Shown piece by piece: positions 9,962-18,327 of a stretch of 64,000 bases of DNA (position 1 is its first letter; each line of letters begins with the position of its first letter). This DNA comes from Zunongwangia profunda SM-A87 (GTDB taxonomy: Bacteria; Bacteroidota; Bacteroidia; Flavobacteriales; Flavobacteriaceae). The stretch is from NCBI RefSeq assembly GCF_000023465.1, contig NC_014041.1, forward strand, positions 3,416,001 to 3,480,000, given 5' to 3'. The notes under the pieces were generated by a model. The model saw only the letters and a program-made list of their open reading frames with translations, did not search any database and had not been told where the DNA came from. A program made the position numbers and the translations under genes.

Positions 9962-10957
9962 ATGAAAAATATCGCCTTTTTACTTCTTTTAATCACCATA
10001 CCGCTTAAAGCGCAAAAAACATATACCGGTAGGGTTTTAAGTGCAAAGGATTCTACGGCAATTCAAGGAGTTTCTATTTATTTTGATGGTACAAGTTTAG
10101 GTACAATCAGCAATGCCAAGGGATATTTCAAAATTAAAAATACTGCTTCGAATATTTCTCCGCTTATTTTTAGATCTATTGGATATACCACCCAAACTGT
10201 TCCTAATATTTCGGTTTTTGAAGATGAAAATTTTCCCATTGTTTTTCTGCAAGAGAGTATAGATGAGCTAGAAACCGTGATTTTGGAAACCGATCCATGG
10301 ACACGAGCACATAAACTTAGGGTCTTTAGAAGCGAATTTCTTGGAAAAACCAAAGCTGCCGGCAAGTGTAAAATCCTTAACGAGGATGACATTAGGTTAA
10401 AATATAGTCCTTCTAAGCATACGCTTATCGCTTATGCAGACAAACCTGTGATTATAGAAAATAAGCATCTTGGCTATATTATTGAATATGAATTGATGGA
10501 TTTTACGGTAAAATACAGTGGCGGGAGTTCTGGACTTCGACTAGTAGATTATACCTTTTTTGAAGGTAGCAGTTTTTTTAAAGAGCTAAAAACTAAACCA
10601 AAAAAGCGTTTTATAAAAAATCGTGAAGATGCTTTTACAGGTTCATTGCTTCAGTTTATGCGCGCCTTATCAAAAAAGGAACTTGAAGCGCATCATTTTA
10701 GAATTTTCTACGATAAATTTGAGGTCCAGCCCTATAAATATTTTGATATCCAACCTGATGCAGACTTTACAAAAGTAACAATGCTGGCAGATAAAATAAG
10801 TATTTTACATAACAATCAACAATCGTCCATCATTTATAAAAGTCCTTTCTATATTGATCAATTTGGGAATTTCACCCCTACCCGTGCCTTTAGTATTGGA
10901 GGCTTTATGGGACAATCCAGAATCGCCAGGTTGTTACCCTTAAACTATGGATTATAA
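9962..10957 (+). CDS. Exported protein with carboxypeptidase-like regulatory domain
   Basis: 331 residues with a signal peptide (MKNIAFLLLLITIPLKAQ, cut after LKAQ). Residues 20-105 are a carboxypeptidase-D-type regulatory domain: TYTGRVLSAKDSTAIQGVSI, a 'GTISNAKGYF' strand, and FRSIGYTTQTV, the same fold found at the N-terminus of SusC proteins. The rest has no family I recognise, and there is no TonB plug or barrel, so it is probably periplasmic or on the outer membrane. It directly precedes the BlaI/M56 genes and shares their operator layout, which makes it a likely target of that regulator. The -7 box ends five bases before the ATG, so the mRNA may be almost leaderless. Confidence 0.75.
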   Translation: MKNIAFLLLLITIPLKAQKTYTGRVLSAKDSTAIQGVSIYFDGTSLGTISNAKGYFKIKNTASNISPLIFRSIGYTTQTVPNISVFEDENFPIVFLQESIDELETVILETDPWTRAHKLRVFRSEFLGKTKAAGKCKILNEDDIRLKYSPSKHTLIAYADKPVIIENKHLGYIIEYELMDFTVKYSGGSSGLRLVDYTFFEGSSFFKELKTKPKKRFIKNREDAFTGSLLQFMRALSKKELEAHHFRIFYDKFEVQPYKYFDIQPDADFTKVTMLADKISILHNNQQSSIIYKSPFYIDQFGNFTPTRAFSIGGFMGQSRIARLLPLNYGL

Positions 10958-10964
10958 ATTATTT

Positions 10965-10978
10965 ACTACATATTTAGT
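10965..10978. promoter_or_regulatory. Candidate BlaI-type operator, copy 2
   Basis: ACTACATATTTAGT, an ACTA-N6-TAGT dyad, close to the TACTACA-type half sites known for BlaI/MecI repressors. It lies 34 bases upstream (start to start) of a TATATTTA -7-like box at 10999-11006, with TTCGT before it, exactly as in copy 1. It implies autoregulation of the repressor gene. Confidence 0.65.
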
Positions 10979-11034
10979 TTAATAACTATTTTTTTCGTTA
11001 TATTTATCAAACATTTAATAGAGATCATTTTAGC

Positions 11035-11400
11035 ATGGAAAAATTAACAAATAAAGAAGAAGAAATTATGCGGATTATCTGGAAGTTAGAAAAAGCTTTC
11101 GTGAAAGAGATCATTCCGCATATCAAAGAACAAAAACTGCATTACAACACCGTTTCTACCATCGTTCGGAACTTAGAGGAAAAAGAGTATGTTTCGCATA
11201 TCGCCTATGGGAAAACCCATCAATATTACCCTTTAGTCACTAAAGAAGCCTATCGTAAACAGTTTATGAATATCGCAACCAAGCGCTTTTTTGATAATAG
11301 CTACAAGAGCGTGGTTTCATTTTTTGCAAAAGAAGAAAAAATAAGCGCCAAAGAACTCAGAGAAATTTTAGAAATTATAGAAAATAAAAAAGAAGATTAA
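11035..11400 (+). CDS. BlaI/MecI/CopY-family transcriptional repressor
   Basis: 121 residues with the Penicillinase_R winged helix: MEKLTNKEEEIMRIIWKLEK at the start, recognition region HYNTVSTIVRNLEEKEYVSH (about 37-56), and a helical dimerisation tail (FFAKEEKISAKELREILEII). Family members bind dyads as dimers and are inactivated by cleavage when a membrane M56 protease is triggered. The protease gene follows after three bases, so the pair forms one operon. No beta-lactamase is nearby, so the target is more likely envelope-related. Confidence 0.9.
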   Translation: MEKLTNKEEEIMRIIWKLEKAFVKEIIPHIKEQKLHYNTVSTIVRNLEEKEYVSHIAYGKTHQYYPLVTKEAYRKQFMNIATKRFFDNSYKSVVSFFAKEEKISAKELREILEIIENKKED

Positions 11401-11403
11401 ATC

Positions 11404-12645
11404 GTGGAATTTTGGAATTATATCCTTGAGAATTTCCTGTTACTGGCAGTATTTTTTGCCGGCTACGAGCTATTTCTTAAAAATTCCAAATTCTTTACTT
11501 TTTCCCGTTTTTATTTGATTTTCGGAATACTAATTAGTTTTATTTTACCACTATTTCACTACTCTATACAGGTAGAATTACACCCGGAAGATTTTATGAA
11601 TGGCACTTCAGTTAATTTTGCAAGTCTCTCTCAAAATCTTACGAATATTAGTCTTCGAAATTCGATAAATTTTGAGGGATTTATTTTTTCAGTTTATCTA
11701 CTTATTAGCCTGGTCTTTTTTGTACGATTTTTATTTCAATTACTTCAGCTTAAAAAACTAATTATTGCTTCTGAAAATATTTCAAAAATAAAAGGTCTCA
11801 AACTAAAGCGATCTCCAAAAAACTGTGGTGCATTTTCGTTCTTTAACTATATATTTTTAGATAAAATTTCAGAAAAAAAGGACAAAAACTATGTATTAAG
11901 GCACGAATTAATCCATGCACAACACTATCATAGTCTGGATGTTCTTTTCATCAATCTGGCATCTATTTTTTTCTGGTTTAATCCGTTAATGTATTACTAT
12001 AAAAAACGAATTATCGATAATCTGGAATTTATTACAGATGATGCCGTAATGGCAAAAATCAGTAGTGAAAATTTAAAAAATGAACTCAAAAATTACCAAT
12101 ATCAACTTTTATCACAAAGCTTAGCTATTCAACATTTACCCATTTTATCATTTAATCATTCATCAATCAAAAAGCGAATCATCATGTTAAACAAAAAAAC
12201 AGGCAATAAACTACAGCTTTTTAAAATTTTTCTCTTAATTCCGTGCCTTTGTTTTATCTTTTACAGTTGTAATGTAGACGAAGTTGCGAGCCTCGATGAA
12301 AATGCTGAATATTCTTTTTATTTTGATAAGAATACCAGCGAAGAAAATCTTCAAAACAGGGTTAAAATTTTTAATCATTTTTACAAAACTGAAGTTGCTT
12401 TAAAAATCACCGATACTAAATACCAAAATCAATTTTTAAATCAATTTACAGTATCTCGTAAATTTAAGGATCAATCCAATTTTACATCGGGATATCAGGC
12501 AACTGGAATAGCGGAAGAAAATATTAGTTTTCTTGTAACCTACAGAGAAGGGAAGATTATATTAAACTCCAATAACAGTTACAGGATAGAACTAGATAAT
12601 GATGCTAATCGTATGATTATTTCTGAATCTGCAAATAAAAAATAA
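11404..12645 (+). CDS. M56-family (BlaR1-like) membrane metalloprotease
   Basis: 413 residues, GTG start three bases after the blaI stop. N-terminal helices at about 10-25, 37-55 and 92-115 are followed by the cytoplasmic zinc protease motif HELIH at 167-171 and the FWFNPLMYYYKKRIIDNLEF block typical of M56. A fourth membrane segment near 275-290 is followed by a periplasmic tail of about 120 residues that starts with Cys-Asn-Val. The penicillin-binding sensor of true BlaR1 is absent, so the signal is not a beta-lactam. Expected job: sense an envelope signal and cut the BlaI-type repressor. Confidence 0.88.
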   Translation: MEFWNYILENFLLLAVFFAGYELFLKNSKFFTFSRFYLIFGILISFILPLFHYSIQVELHPEDFMNGTSVNFASLSQNLTNISLRNSINFEGFIFSVYLLISLVFFVRFLFQLLQLKKLIIASENISKIKGLKLKRSPKNCGAFSFFNYIFLDKISEKKDKNYVLRHELIHAQHYHSLDVLFINLASIFFWFNPLMYYYKKRIIDNLEFITDDAVMAKISSENLKNELKNYQYQLLSQSLAIQHLPILSFNHSSIKKRIIMLNKKTGNKLQLFKIFLLIPCLCFIFYSCNVDEVASLDENAEYSFYFDKNTSEENLQNRVKIFNHFYKTEVALKITDTKYQNQFLNQFTVSRKFKDQSNFTSGYQATGIAEENISFLVTYREGKIILNSNNSYRIELDNDANRMIISESANKK

Positions 12646-12662
12646 TTTAATACCAATCAGCT

Positions 12663-14804
12663 ATGCAAGAATTACTGCTCCACCTTTTAAAATCTTCTGC
12701 ATTAATCGGAATATTTTATTTTGCCTACCTCATTTTACTGAAACAGGAAACAAGTTTTATGCAAAATCGTAAGTTCCTAATGGTTGGTTTAGTAAGCTCG
12801 GTAGTGCTTCCATTTATTTACTTTACGCAGAAAGAATATATAGCAGTTGAAACTAATGAGGTGCCATATATAGCTTTTACTCAATTCACCCCGCAGGATA
12901 ACATGGTGAACGAAGAACCTATAGATTGGTGGCAGATCGGTTTTTATGTTTATTTCCTAGGTTTAGTGGTTATGGTTTTTAAGTTTTTATTGCAGTTATA
13001 TAGTCTTCAAAATCTTATAAATTCCGGCAAAAAGAAACGCTACAAAACTTTAAAGCTGGTTCGTACTACTAAGAATATTAAGCCATTTTCATTTTTTAAA
13101 TACATTGTTTTCAATCCTGATAAACATCGCGAAAAACACCTGAAATTAATCTTAAAGCACGAGCAAATTCACGCAAAACAATGGCATTCTCTAGATGTAA
13201 TTTTTGCATCTATATTAAGCATTGCGTTTTGGTTTAATCCTTTTATATGGCTTTATAAAAAAGCAATAATCCAAAACCTGGAATTTTTAGCAGATCAAGA
13301 TGCCGTAGCAAGTATCGCTAGTAAACAAGACTATCAAAAAGCTTTGGTTATGGCCACCGTAGGCTTACAACCGGCTATGACCAATCAATTTTATCAATCA
13401 TTTATCAAAAAACGAATTATTATGCTAAACAAATCGAAAAAGAAAAACAACCAATGGAAACCCCTTTTAGTCATTCCAGTTTTATGCTTGTTTTTATACA
13501 GTTTTAATTTAAAAACTGAAAATATTTCTCTTCATTCTTCTACTGAAAAGATCTCGCAATTAAACGATACGCTAAAAAAGAACAGTATTTCTGGAAAAGT
13601 ATCTTATGAAGAAAATGAAAATGCAAAATTACCAATACGATCAAAAGATTTTGAGATTTTGGGTGAGAACGCGCTATATATTTTAGATCACAAAACCTAT
13701 ACAAAATCTGAAATTACAGGAAACGCCGTAGTGTTTAAATCTATTCAGGTAATAAAACCGAAAACTGCAGAAAAGCAATTTGGTAAAAAAGGAAAAGATG
13801 GTGCTGTACTATTATCCAATGCTGAATTGATCGAAGATTTCCAAGGATATTTGAGAGAATTGGATAAACAAGAGGAAGCTATTAATCTTCAGTTTTTAAG
13901 GATTACCTCAAGAAAGAAACCCGAAATAATTACACTGCAGAAAGAACAAAGTTCTGTACAACCCCTTCAGAGCAAAACAGTTTCTTCTGAGACAATTGAG
14001 GAAAATAATTCTAAAACCACTCAAAATGATGAAAAGGTTAAAATTGTTAGTTATTCTAAATTACTGAAGGATACCCTATATGTTTTAAATGGTGTTCCAA
14101 AAAAAGACAAATCCTTTCTTCAGCATTTAAAGAAGGAAAATATTGAAAATATCACCTATATACAAGGCGATAAAGCTAAAGCGCTCTACGGGTCCAGAGT
14201 GTCCGAACACGGTGTGAAACTTTTTACTACTAAAGTTGAAGATTCTAATGCTCTCCTTCGTAAAAAGTCAAATCCAATACAATTTATTCGAATAAATGAC
14301 TCTGCAGTCATAGATGGTAATCGACCTTTATATGTTTTGAATGGTAAAGTAGTTTCTTTGAAAGAATTTAAGCAGATACAACCTGAAAATATTAAAGCTG
14401 TTTATGTCATAAAAGGCAAAAAGGCTGCTGCTAAATATAAAGATGAAAATGCAGTATATGGTGTCGTGGAAGTTTACACCATAGATTTTAAGCGAGAATT
14501 ACCTGGGCAATCTGCTACTAAAGTCTTCGTATATACTATTCATCATTATGAGACCGATGCAGCGATTAATAAAATGATTGCCCTGATTAAAAAAGAATAT
14601 GATATTGAAGTAGATATTAAAAAATTACATCGAAATACTGATGGCATGATCAACAGTATTAAGATGAAAGCTAAACATACTGGTTCTTCCTCATGGAACG
14701 TTACCTATAGCTCTTCTAACAGTAGCGATCATGTCGAAACAATTTATATGATTATGGATACTGAAAGCGATGATTTTAAAATTACGAATCAAAAACCTGA
14801 ATAG
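12663..14804 (+). CDS. M56 metalloprotease with three plug-like C-terminal repeats
   Basis: 713 residues, a paralogue of the preceding protein with the same N-terminal layout, HEQIH at 166-170 and FWFNPFIWLYKKAIIQNLEF after it. The last helix is near 266-280. The long periplasmic part contains three copies (about 335-386, 468-523, 553-607) of a unit reading 'lYvLnG...ik..ni..i.vikg.kA...yG..g..GVv.vyT', the core of the TonB-receptor plug where SusC proteins present 'LYVIDGV'. The second M56 enzyme in the operon therefore carries a sensor module borrowed from outer-membrane receptors. It follows the first M56 gene by 17 bases. Confidence 0.88.
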   Translation: MQELLLHLLKSSALIGIFYFAYLILLKQETSFMQNRKFLMVGLVSSVVLPFIYFTQKEYIAVETNEVPYIAFTQFTPQDNMVNEEPIDWWQIGFYVYFLGLVVMVFKFLLQLYSLQNLINSGKKKRYKTLKLVRTTKNIKPFSFFKYIVFNPDKHREKHLKLILKHEQIHAKQWHSLDVIFASILSIAFWFNPFIWLYKKAIIQNLEFLADQDAVASIASKQDYQKALVMATVGLQPAMTNQFYQSFIKKRIIMLNKSKKKNNQWKPLLVIPVLCLFLYSFNLKTENISLHSSTEKISQLNDTLKKNSISGKVSYEENENAKLPIRSKDFEILGENALYILDHKTYTKSEITGNAVVFKSIQVIKPKTAEKQFGKKGKDGAVLLSNAELIEDFQGYLRELDKQEEAINLQFLRITSRKKPEIITLQKEQSSVQPLQSKTVSSETIEENNSKTTQNDEKVKIVSYSKLLKDTLYVLNGVPKKDKSFLQHLKKENIENITYIQGDKAKALYGSRVSEHGVKLFTTKVEDSNALLRKKSNPIQFIRINDSAVIDGNRPLYVLNGKVVSLKEFKQIQPENIKAVYVIKGKKAAAKYKDENAVYGVVEVYTIDFKRELPGQSATKVFVYTIHHYETDAAINKMIALIKKEYDIEVDIKKLHRNTDGMINSIKMKAKHTGSSSWNVTYSSSNSSDHVETIYMIMDTESDDFKITNQKPE

Positions 14805-14917
14805 TAAATTCACTAAAAAGCACGTTGTACCTGTATAAAAATGGTTTTTAATTAACACCAGCCTTGGTTCCTGTTAATTTTGAATATCAGGTGAAGCTTA
14901 CAATAACTTCTTTTTTA

Positions 14918-14944
14918 TTGAGAGTCAATATTTTAATATCTTTG
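14918..14944 (+). promoter_or_regulatory. Candidate promoter of the 50-residue protein
   Basis: TTG at 14918-14920 and TATCTTTG at 14937-14944 match the two Bacteroidota elements. The spacing of 16 is a little short. The box ends 17 bases before the ATG. Confidence 0.5.
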
Positions 14945-14961
14945 AAATAAACTGACCAAAA

Positions 14962-15114
14962 ATGAAAAAGAAGTTGTTTAAAACCTTAGCAAAACTCAAC
15001 AAAAAAGTACTGCCCAGTTATTCTAAAAAGGAATTAGATTTGGCAAAAGCCAATAAATTGCAAATGGCAATAATTGGATGGAAAACCTGGGTTACAAAAA
15101 ACGCTTTAGATTAA
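14962..15114 (+). CDS. Small basic protein of 50 residues
   Basis: Reads MKKKLFKTLAKLNKKVLP...WVTKNALD, ending at a TAA at 15112-15114. It is strongly basic in the first half, with an aromatic stretch AIIGWKTWVT near the C-terminus. A clean promoter lies just upstream. From memory, similar proteins of about 50 residues are common in flavobacteria and are sometimes labelled SsrA-binding, which cannot be right by size since SmpB has about 150 residues. No function can be assigned; the repeated Lys/Leu pattern suggests a short amphipathic helix that may touch nucleic acid or membrane. Confidence 0.6.
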   Translation: MKKKLFKTLAKLNKKVLPSYSKKELDLAKANKLQMAIIGWKTWVTKNALD

Positions 15115-15127
15115 TTAATGAATCCGC

Positions 15128-15784
15128 TTATAGAAAACCGTACTCTGCCGCTTTGTCTAAAATAGGCTTATCTCCAGATTCTTCAATTCCAAAGATTTTT
15201 CTAATATTTCGTTTCCGCTTCTCTATTGCAGCCAGAGAAAGGGGTATGTAATCTACCAGGTTCTTGGTTTTGGTTCCTTTCGACAGATAATATAAAATTT
15301 TACGGTCATTTTCGTCTAATGTAATATTTTGTGTCATTTGTGTTCTAAACAGTTCGCGAACCGTTTTACTGTAAAAAGGAATTCCGCTATTAATAGATGA
15401 AATTGCCGAACAAAGCTCTGTTGATCCCACATCACTTTTAATCATTAGGGATTCTGGATTTATGCTTCTTAGAATATTCTGTAACCTGTATTTTTCATTA
15501 AACATCGTAAGCACTATCAGTTTAGACCCTGGCGCTATTTGGCGAATCCTAACTCCTAAATCTTCCCCAGAAATTATTTTTCCATCTTTAGAAGCCGGTA
15601 TTTTTATATCAAGAATAATAATATCAAAACATTTTTCTGCCTGATTGATTTGATGTAGAGCACTATCGACGGTATTAGCCGTGTGCAATAACAAGTTAAA
15701 TTCGCAAGATTGTAGTGTACTTTTATAGCCTTCGATGATGATGGGATGATCGTCTACAATTAACACTTTTAAGCGCTTAGCCAT
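15128..15784 (-). CDS. LuxR-type response regulator
   Basis: 218 residues: a receiver domain with the acidic pair DDH (11-13) and the phospho-acceptor Asp59 in ILDIKIP, then a LuxR/NarL helix-turn-helix at about 150-200 (ENDRKILYYLSKGTKTKNLVDYIPLSLAAIEKRKRNIRKIFGI). Its start overlaps the end of the kinase gene by 16 bases, so the two proteins are made together and form a phosphorelay pair. The nearest candidate targets are the peptidase genes and SusCD operon upstream, on the same strand, but this is only proximity. Confidence 0.92.
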   Translation of the reverse strand: MAKRLKVLIVDDHPIIIEGYKSTLQSCEFNLLLHTANTVDSALHQINQAEKCFDIIILDIKIPASKDGKIISGEDLGVRIRQIAPGSKLIVLTMFNEKYRLQNILRSINPESLMIKSDVGSTELCSAISSINSGIPFYSKTVRELFRTQMTQNITLDENDRKILYYLSKGTKTKNLVDYIPLSLAAIEKRKRNIRKIFGIEESGDKPILDKAAEYGFL

Positions 15785-17793
15785 ATTTTCCTATTTTGGT
15801 TTATTGGTATCTCTATTTTAATAATAGTTCCTTCCCGGCCACTTTTAAAATTTATTTTACCATGAAGGTTTTGTACTCTGGATTGCATGTTCTTTAAACC
15901 AATACCTTTAACATTGGCCTTTACGTCAAAGCCATGCCCATCGTCTTTTATCATTGCCAAAAGCATATTTTCCTGTTTTCTAAAGATCACTACAACCTGT
16001 TTTGCATTGGCATATTTAGTCACATTATAGGTAGATTCCTGCATAATACGGAACAAATTAATTTTGATCTTGCTGCTTATTTTATCCCATTCTATAGCGC
16101 TGTCGTTGTTTAAAACGACTTCAAATTTACCTAAAATAGACTGCTCGTTTAACAGCTCGTTCACCAAGCTTATAAACCCAGATCGTGAATCAAAAATATT
16201 GGCGTCAAGATCATGAGAAATACTTCTTACTTCTTCCCCAAGTCGCTTTAACTCGTTTATATAATTATCACGAACTTTTATCGATTCCTTATCTATTTTA
16301 TTGTTCAAACTACTTAAAATAAGACGAATACCAAATATTTTACCCAGTATACCATCGTGCAATTCGGCTGCAATACGTTTTTTTTCTTTTTGGCGACCTT
16401 CTTCCAGTTTATTTTGTTGATCAATTAATAAGTTATAGATCTCCTCGTTGGATTTTTGTTGCTGTTTTTCTAATTTCAGTTGTTTGTTTTTTATTTTTTG
16501 ATGGCGAACCACAAATCCTAATATCAAAATGATTAATAAGAACGCTGAACCTAATATTATCCATTTTCGTTGCGCACTTAGATATTCATTTTGGGCAATA
16601 AATTCATCTGTTTCATATCTAATCCGGGCGAATTGATTACGGGCTGCCCTTTCTTCTTTTTGCAGGCTATCCTTAAGGGAAATATAGCGTTCCAGGTGAT
16701 CATAACTACGACCTTTATCTAATCTTGCCTGTAATCGCAAAGATTCTAACAATCCATGTACATTTCCTTTTCGCTCTGCCAACATTCTTGCTTTTTCAGT
16801 ATACTTCAGGGCTTTTTTCGGGTCTTTATCTTCATAGTATTCAGCAAGATGCATACTCGAAAAAATTAATCCGTTTTCATCATCAATCGACTCCCTAAGA
16901 TGCGAGGCTTTAAAAAAGTCTTCGGGAAGATTTCCTTCTTTTCCTATCTTAAATTCTGCAAAAGCTTTATTATCAATAATCTTTGCATAAAGCTGTGGTT
17001 CTTTTTCAATTAGTTTAGAAAATTTTAAAGCTGCGGCATAGGCTTTTAACGCATCCTGATAACGCGCCATATTCTCATAAACTACTCCGATATTATTTAA
17101 GGTTGATGCCTTTTGATAAGTATTATCACCTAATTCCTGCTGAATTTCATAAGCTTTTGTATGGTAGGTAAGTGAATTTTCATAATCATTCATCTGATTA
17201 TAAACCACGGCAAGGTTATTATAACAACGGTAAATATATTTCTTAGCACCTACAGGTTTAAGAACCTTAAGTGCTCGAATAGTGGTCACTTCGCTTCCCA
17301 CATAATCTTTAACGTTTGTCTGAAGGATAGCCATATTAATTAGCAATCTTGCAGCATTAATAGGTTTATCTTTGGCAAGATAAAGATCACTTGCTTCTTG
17401 ATAAGCATTATAACTTTCCCGATAACCGCCAATTTCAGAAAAAAAGAAGCCCCGATCCCAAAAAGCGCCTGCCAGTCCTATACTATCCTTTAAATTTCTA
17501 GCGTATTTAATCGCTTTCGTATTGGCCGTTAAAAACAAGGCCGAATCGATAGCCGCACCATAGTAGGACGCCTGGAGATAATTTTTCTTTTTTAGAGTAT
17601 CGTTTTTTAATATTGCCGTTTGCTGTAAAAAGGTTGCGAGGTTCTTTTTACGTAATGTGATATCTAATGAATCATTTTTAAAATCATCTGATATCCTGAC
17701 ATCTTTAGCAGAAATTTTTTCATCTGTAGATTGATGTTGCCTACAGGATAATATCAATAAAACAATTACTATAAAAAATAAATTCTTCTTCAA
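15769..17793 (-). CDS. TPR-containing sensor histidine kinase lipoprotein
   Basis: 674 residues. The N-terminus has a lipoprotein-like signal (VLLILSC). Residues 60-390 hold several tetratricopeptide repeats (for example SLTYHTKAYEIQQELGDNTYQKASTLNNIGVVYENMARYQDALKAYAAAL, split over two units). One membrane helix follows (WIILGSAFLLIILILGFVV, about 405-423), then a coiled segment rich in Gln/Lys, a HisKA_3 phospho-acceptor box (AAELHDGILGKIFG) and an HATPase with GHGFDVKANVKGIGLKNMQSR. This is the usual Bacteroidota NarX-like design with a periplasmic TPR sensor. It overlaps its regulator by 16 bases. Confidence 0.9.
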   Translation of the reverse strand: MKKNLFFIVIVLLILSCRQHQSTDEKISAKDVRISDDFKNDSLDITLRKKNLATFLQQTAILKNDTLKKKNYLQASYYGAAIDSALFLTANTKAIKYARNLKDSIGLAGAFWDRGFFFSEIGGYRESYNAYQEASDLYLAKDKPINAARLLINMAILQTNVKDYVGSEVTTIRALKVLKPVGAKKYIYRCYNNLAVVYNQMNDYENSLTYHTKAYEIQQELGDNTYQKASTLNNIGVVYENMARYQDALKAYAAALKFSKLIEKEPQLYAKIIDNKAFAEFKIGKEGNLPEDFFKASHLRESIDDENGLIFSSMHLAEYYEDKDPKKALKYTEKARMLAERKGNVHGLLESLRLQARLDKGRSYDHLERYISLKDSLQKEERAARNQFARIRYETDEFIAQNEYLSAQRKWIILGSAFLLIILILGFVVRHQKIKNKQLKLEKQQQKSNEEIYNLLIDQQNKLEEGRQKEKKRIAAELHDGILGKIFGIRLILSSLNNKIDKESIKVRDNYINELKRLGEEVRSISHDLDANIFDSRSGFISLVNELLNEQSILGKFEVVLNNDSAIEWDKISSKIKINLFRIMQESTYNVTKYANAKQVVVIFRKQENMLLAMIKDDGHGFDVKANVKGIGLKNMQSRVQNLHGKINFKSGREGTIIKIEIPINQNRKIWLSA

Positions 17794-17907
17794 AACTTGA
17801 TGGTTTAAAGCCCAAATTATGAAGTGTGTTGCTTATAGTGAACGATTAAAATTTGGACGTTGATCAATTTAAGAATTTATTATCAATTATCAACGCCCTA
17901 ACTTTGG

Positions 17908-18111
17908 CTATTCTTCTACATCTTCTTCCGGTGGGTCTCTTCTTTCCTGTTCATTTTCTTCGCGACCCGTAAAATCGTCAGAATAGGTTTCTTCAAGATC
18001 AATAATTTCAGTTTGTTGTGTAGCTTCTGGTTGAGGTAAGGATTCGGGTTCACAGGAATATGTAGTTGCCAGTAAAACCCCAAAGGTGAAAAGTGTAAAT
18101 AAATTTTTCAT
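17908..18111 (-). CDS. Small acidic lipoprotein
   Basis: 67 residues with a signal peptide ending in a lipobox-like TTYSC (cysteine 20) and a very acidic, proline-dotted tail (DDFTGREENEQERRDPPEEDVEE). No family is recognisable. It lies between the kinase gene and the HEIGH peptidase gene on the same strand. Similar short secreted acidic proteins are often seen next to two-component genes of this type, but I can give no role. Confidence 0.6.
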   Translation of the reverse strand: MKNLFTLFTFGVLLATTYSCEPESLPQPEATQQTEIIDLEETYSDDFTGREENEQERRDPPEEDVEE

Positions 18112-18206
18112 GTGTGGTTTGTTTAAATTAGTTTATCTAATTCAGGTAACTCTCCCCCATAGGAGAAGTTATAAGAAGTCTTTGTGAGAAGAGAAAAGAG
18201 TATATA

Positions 18207-18303
18207 GAGCACCCGGCTTTAGGCTGCTTGCCTAATATTTAAAAGGTAGATATGGGTAATTGAATAGAAAATTGAGTTCCTACCGGGTGTTCTAGAACTA
18301 ACT
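18207..18303. other. Intergenic inverted repeat of about 95 bases
   Basis: GCACCCGG near 18209 pairs with CCGGGTGT near 18293, enclosing about 75 bases with a further AGGC/GCCT helix at 18231-18242. Located between the HEIGH peptidase gene and the small lipoprotein gene. It may be an mRNA structure or a small RNA; nothing else is visible. Confidence 0.3.
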
Positions 18304-18327
18304 AAAAATTAACAATAATAAACATGT

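Noticed and set aside
11035..14804. BlaI/M56 cluster as a beta-lactam resistance system
   Set aside because: Neither M56 protein has a penicillin-binding sensor domain and no beta-lactamase or PBP gene is near.
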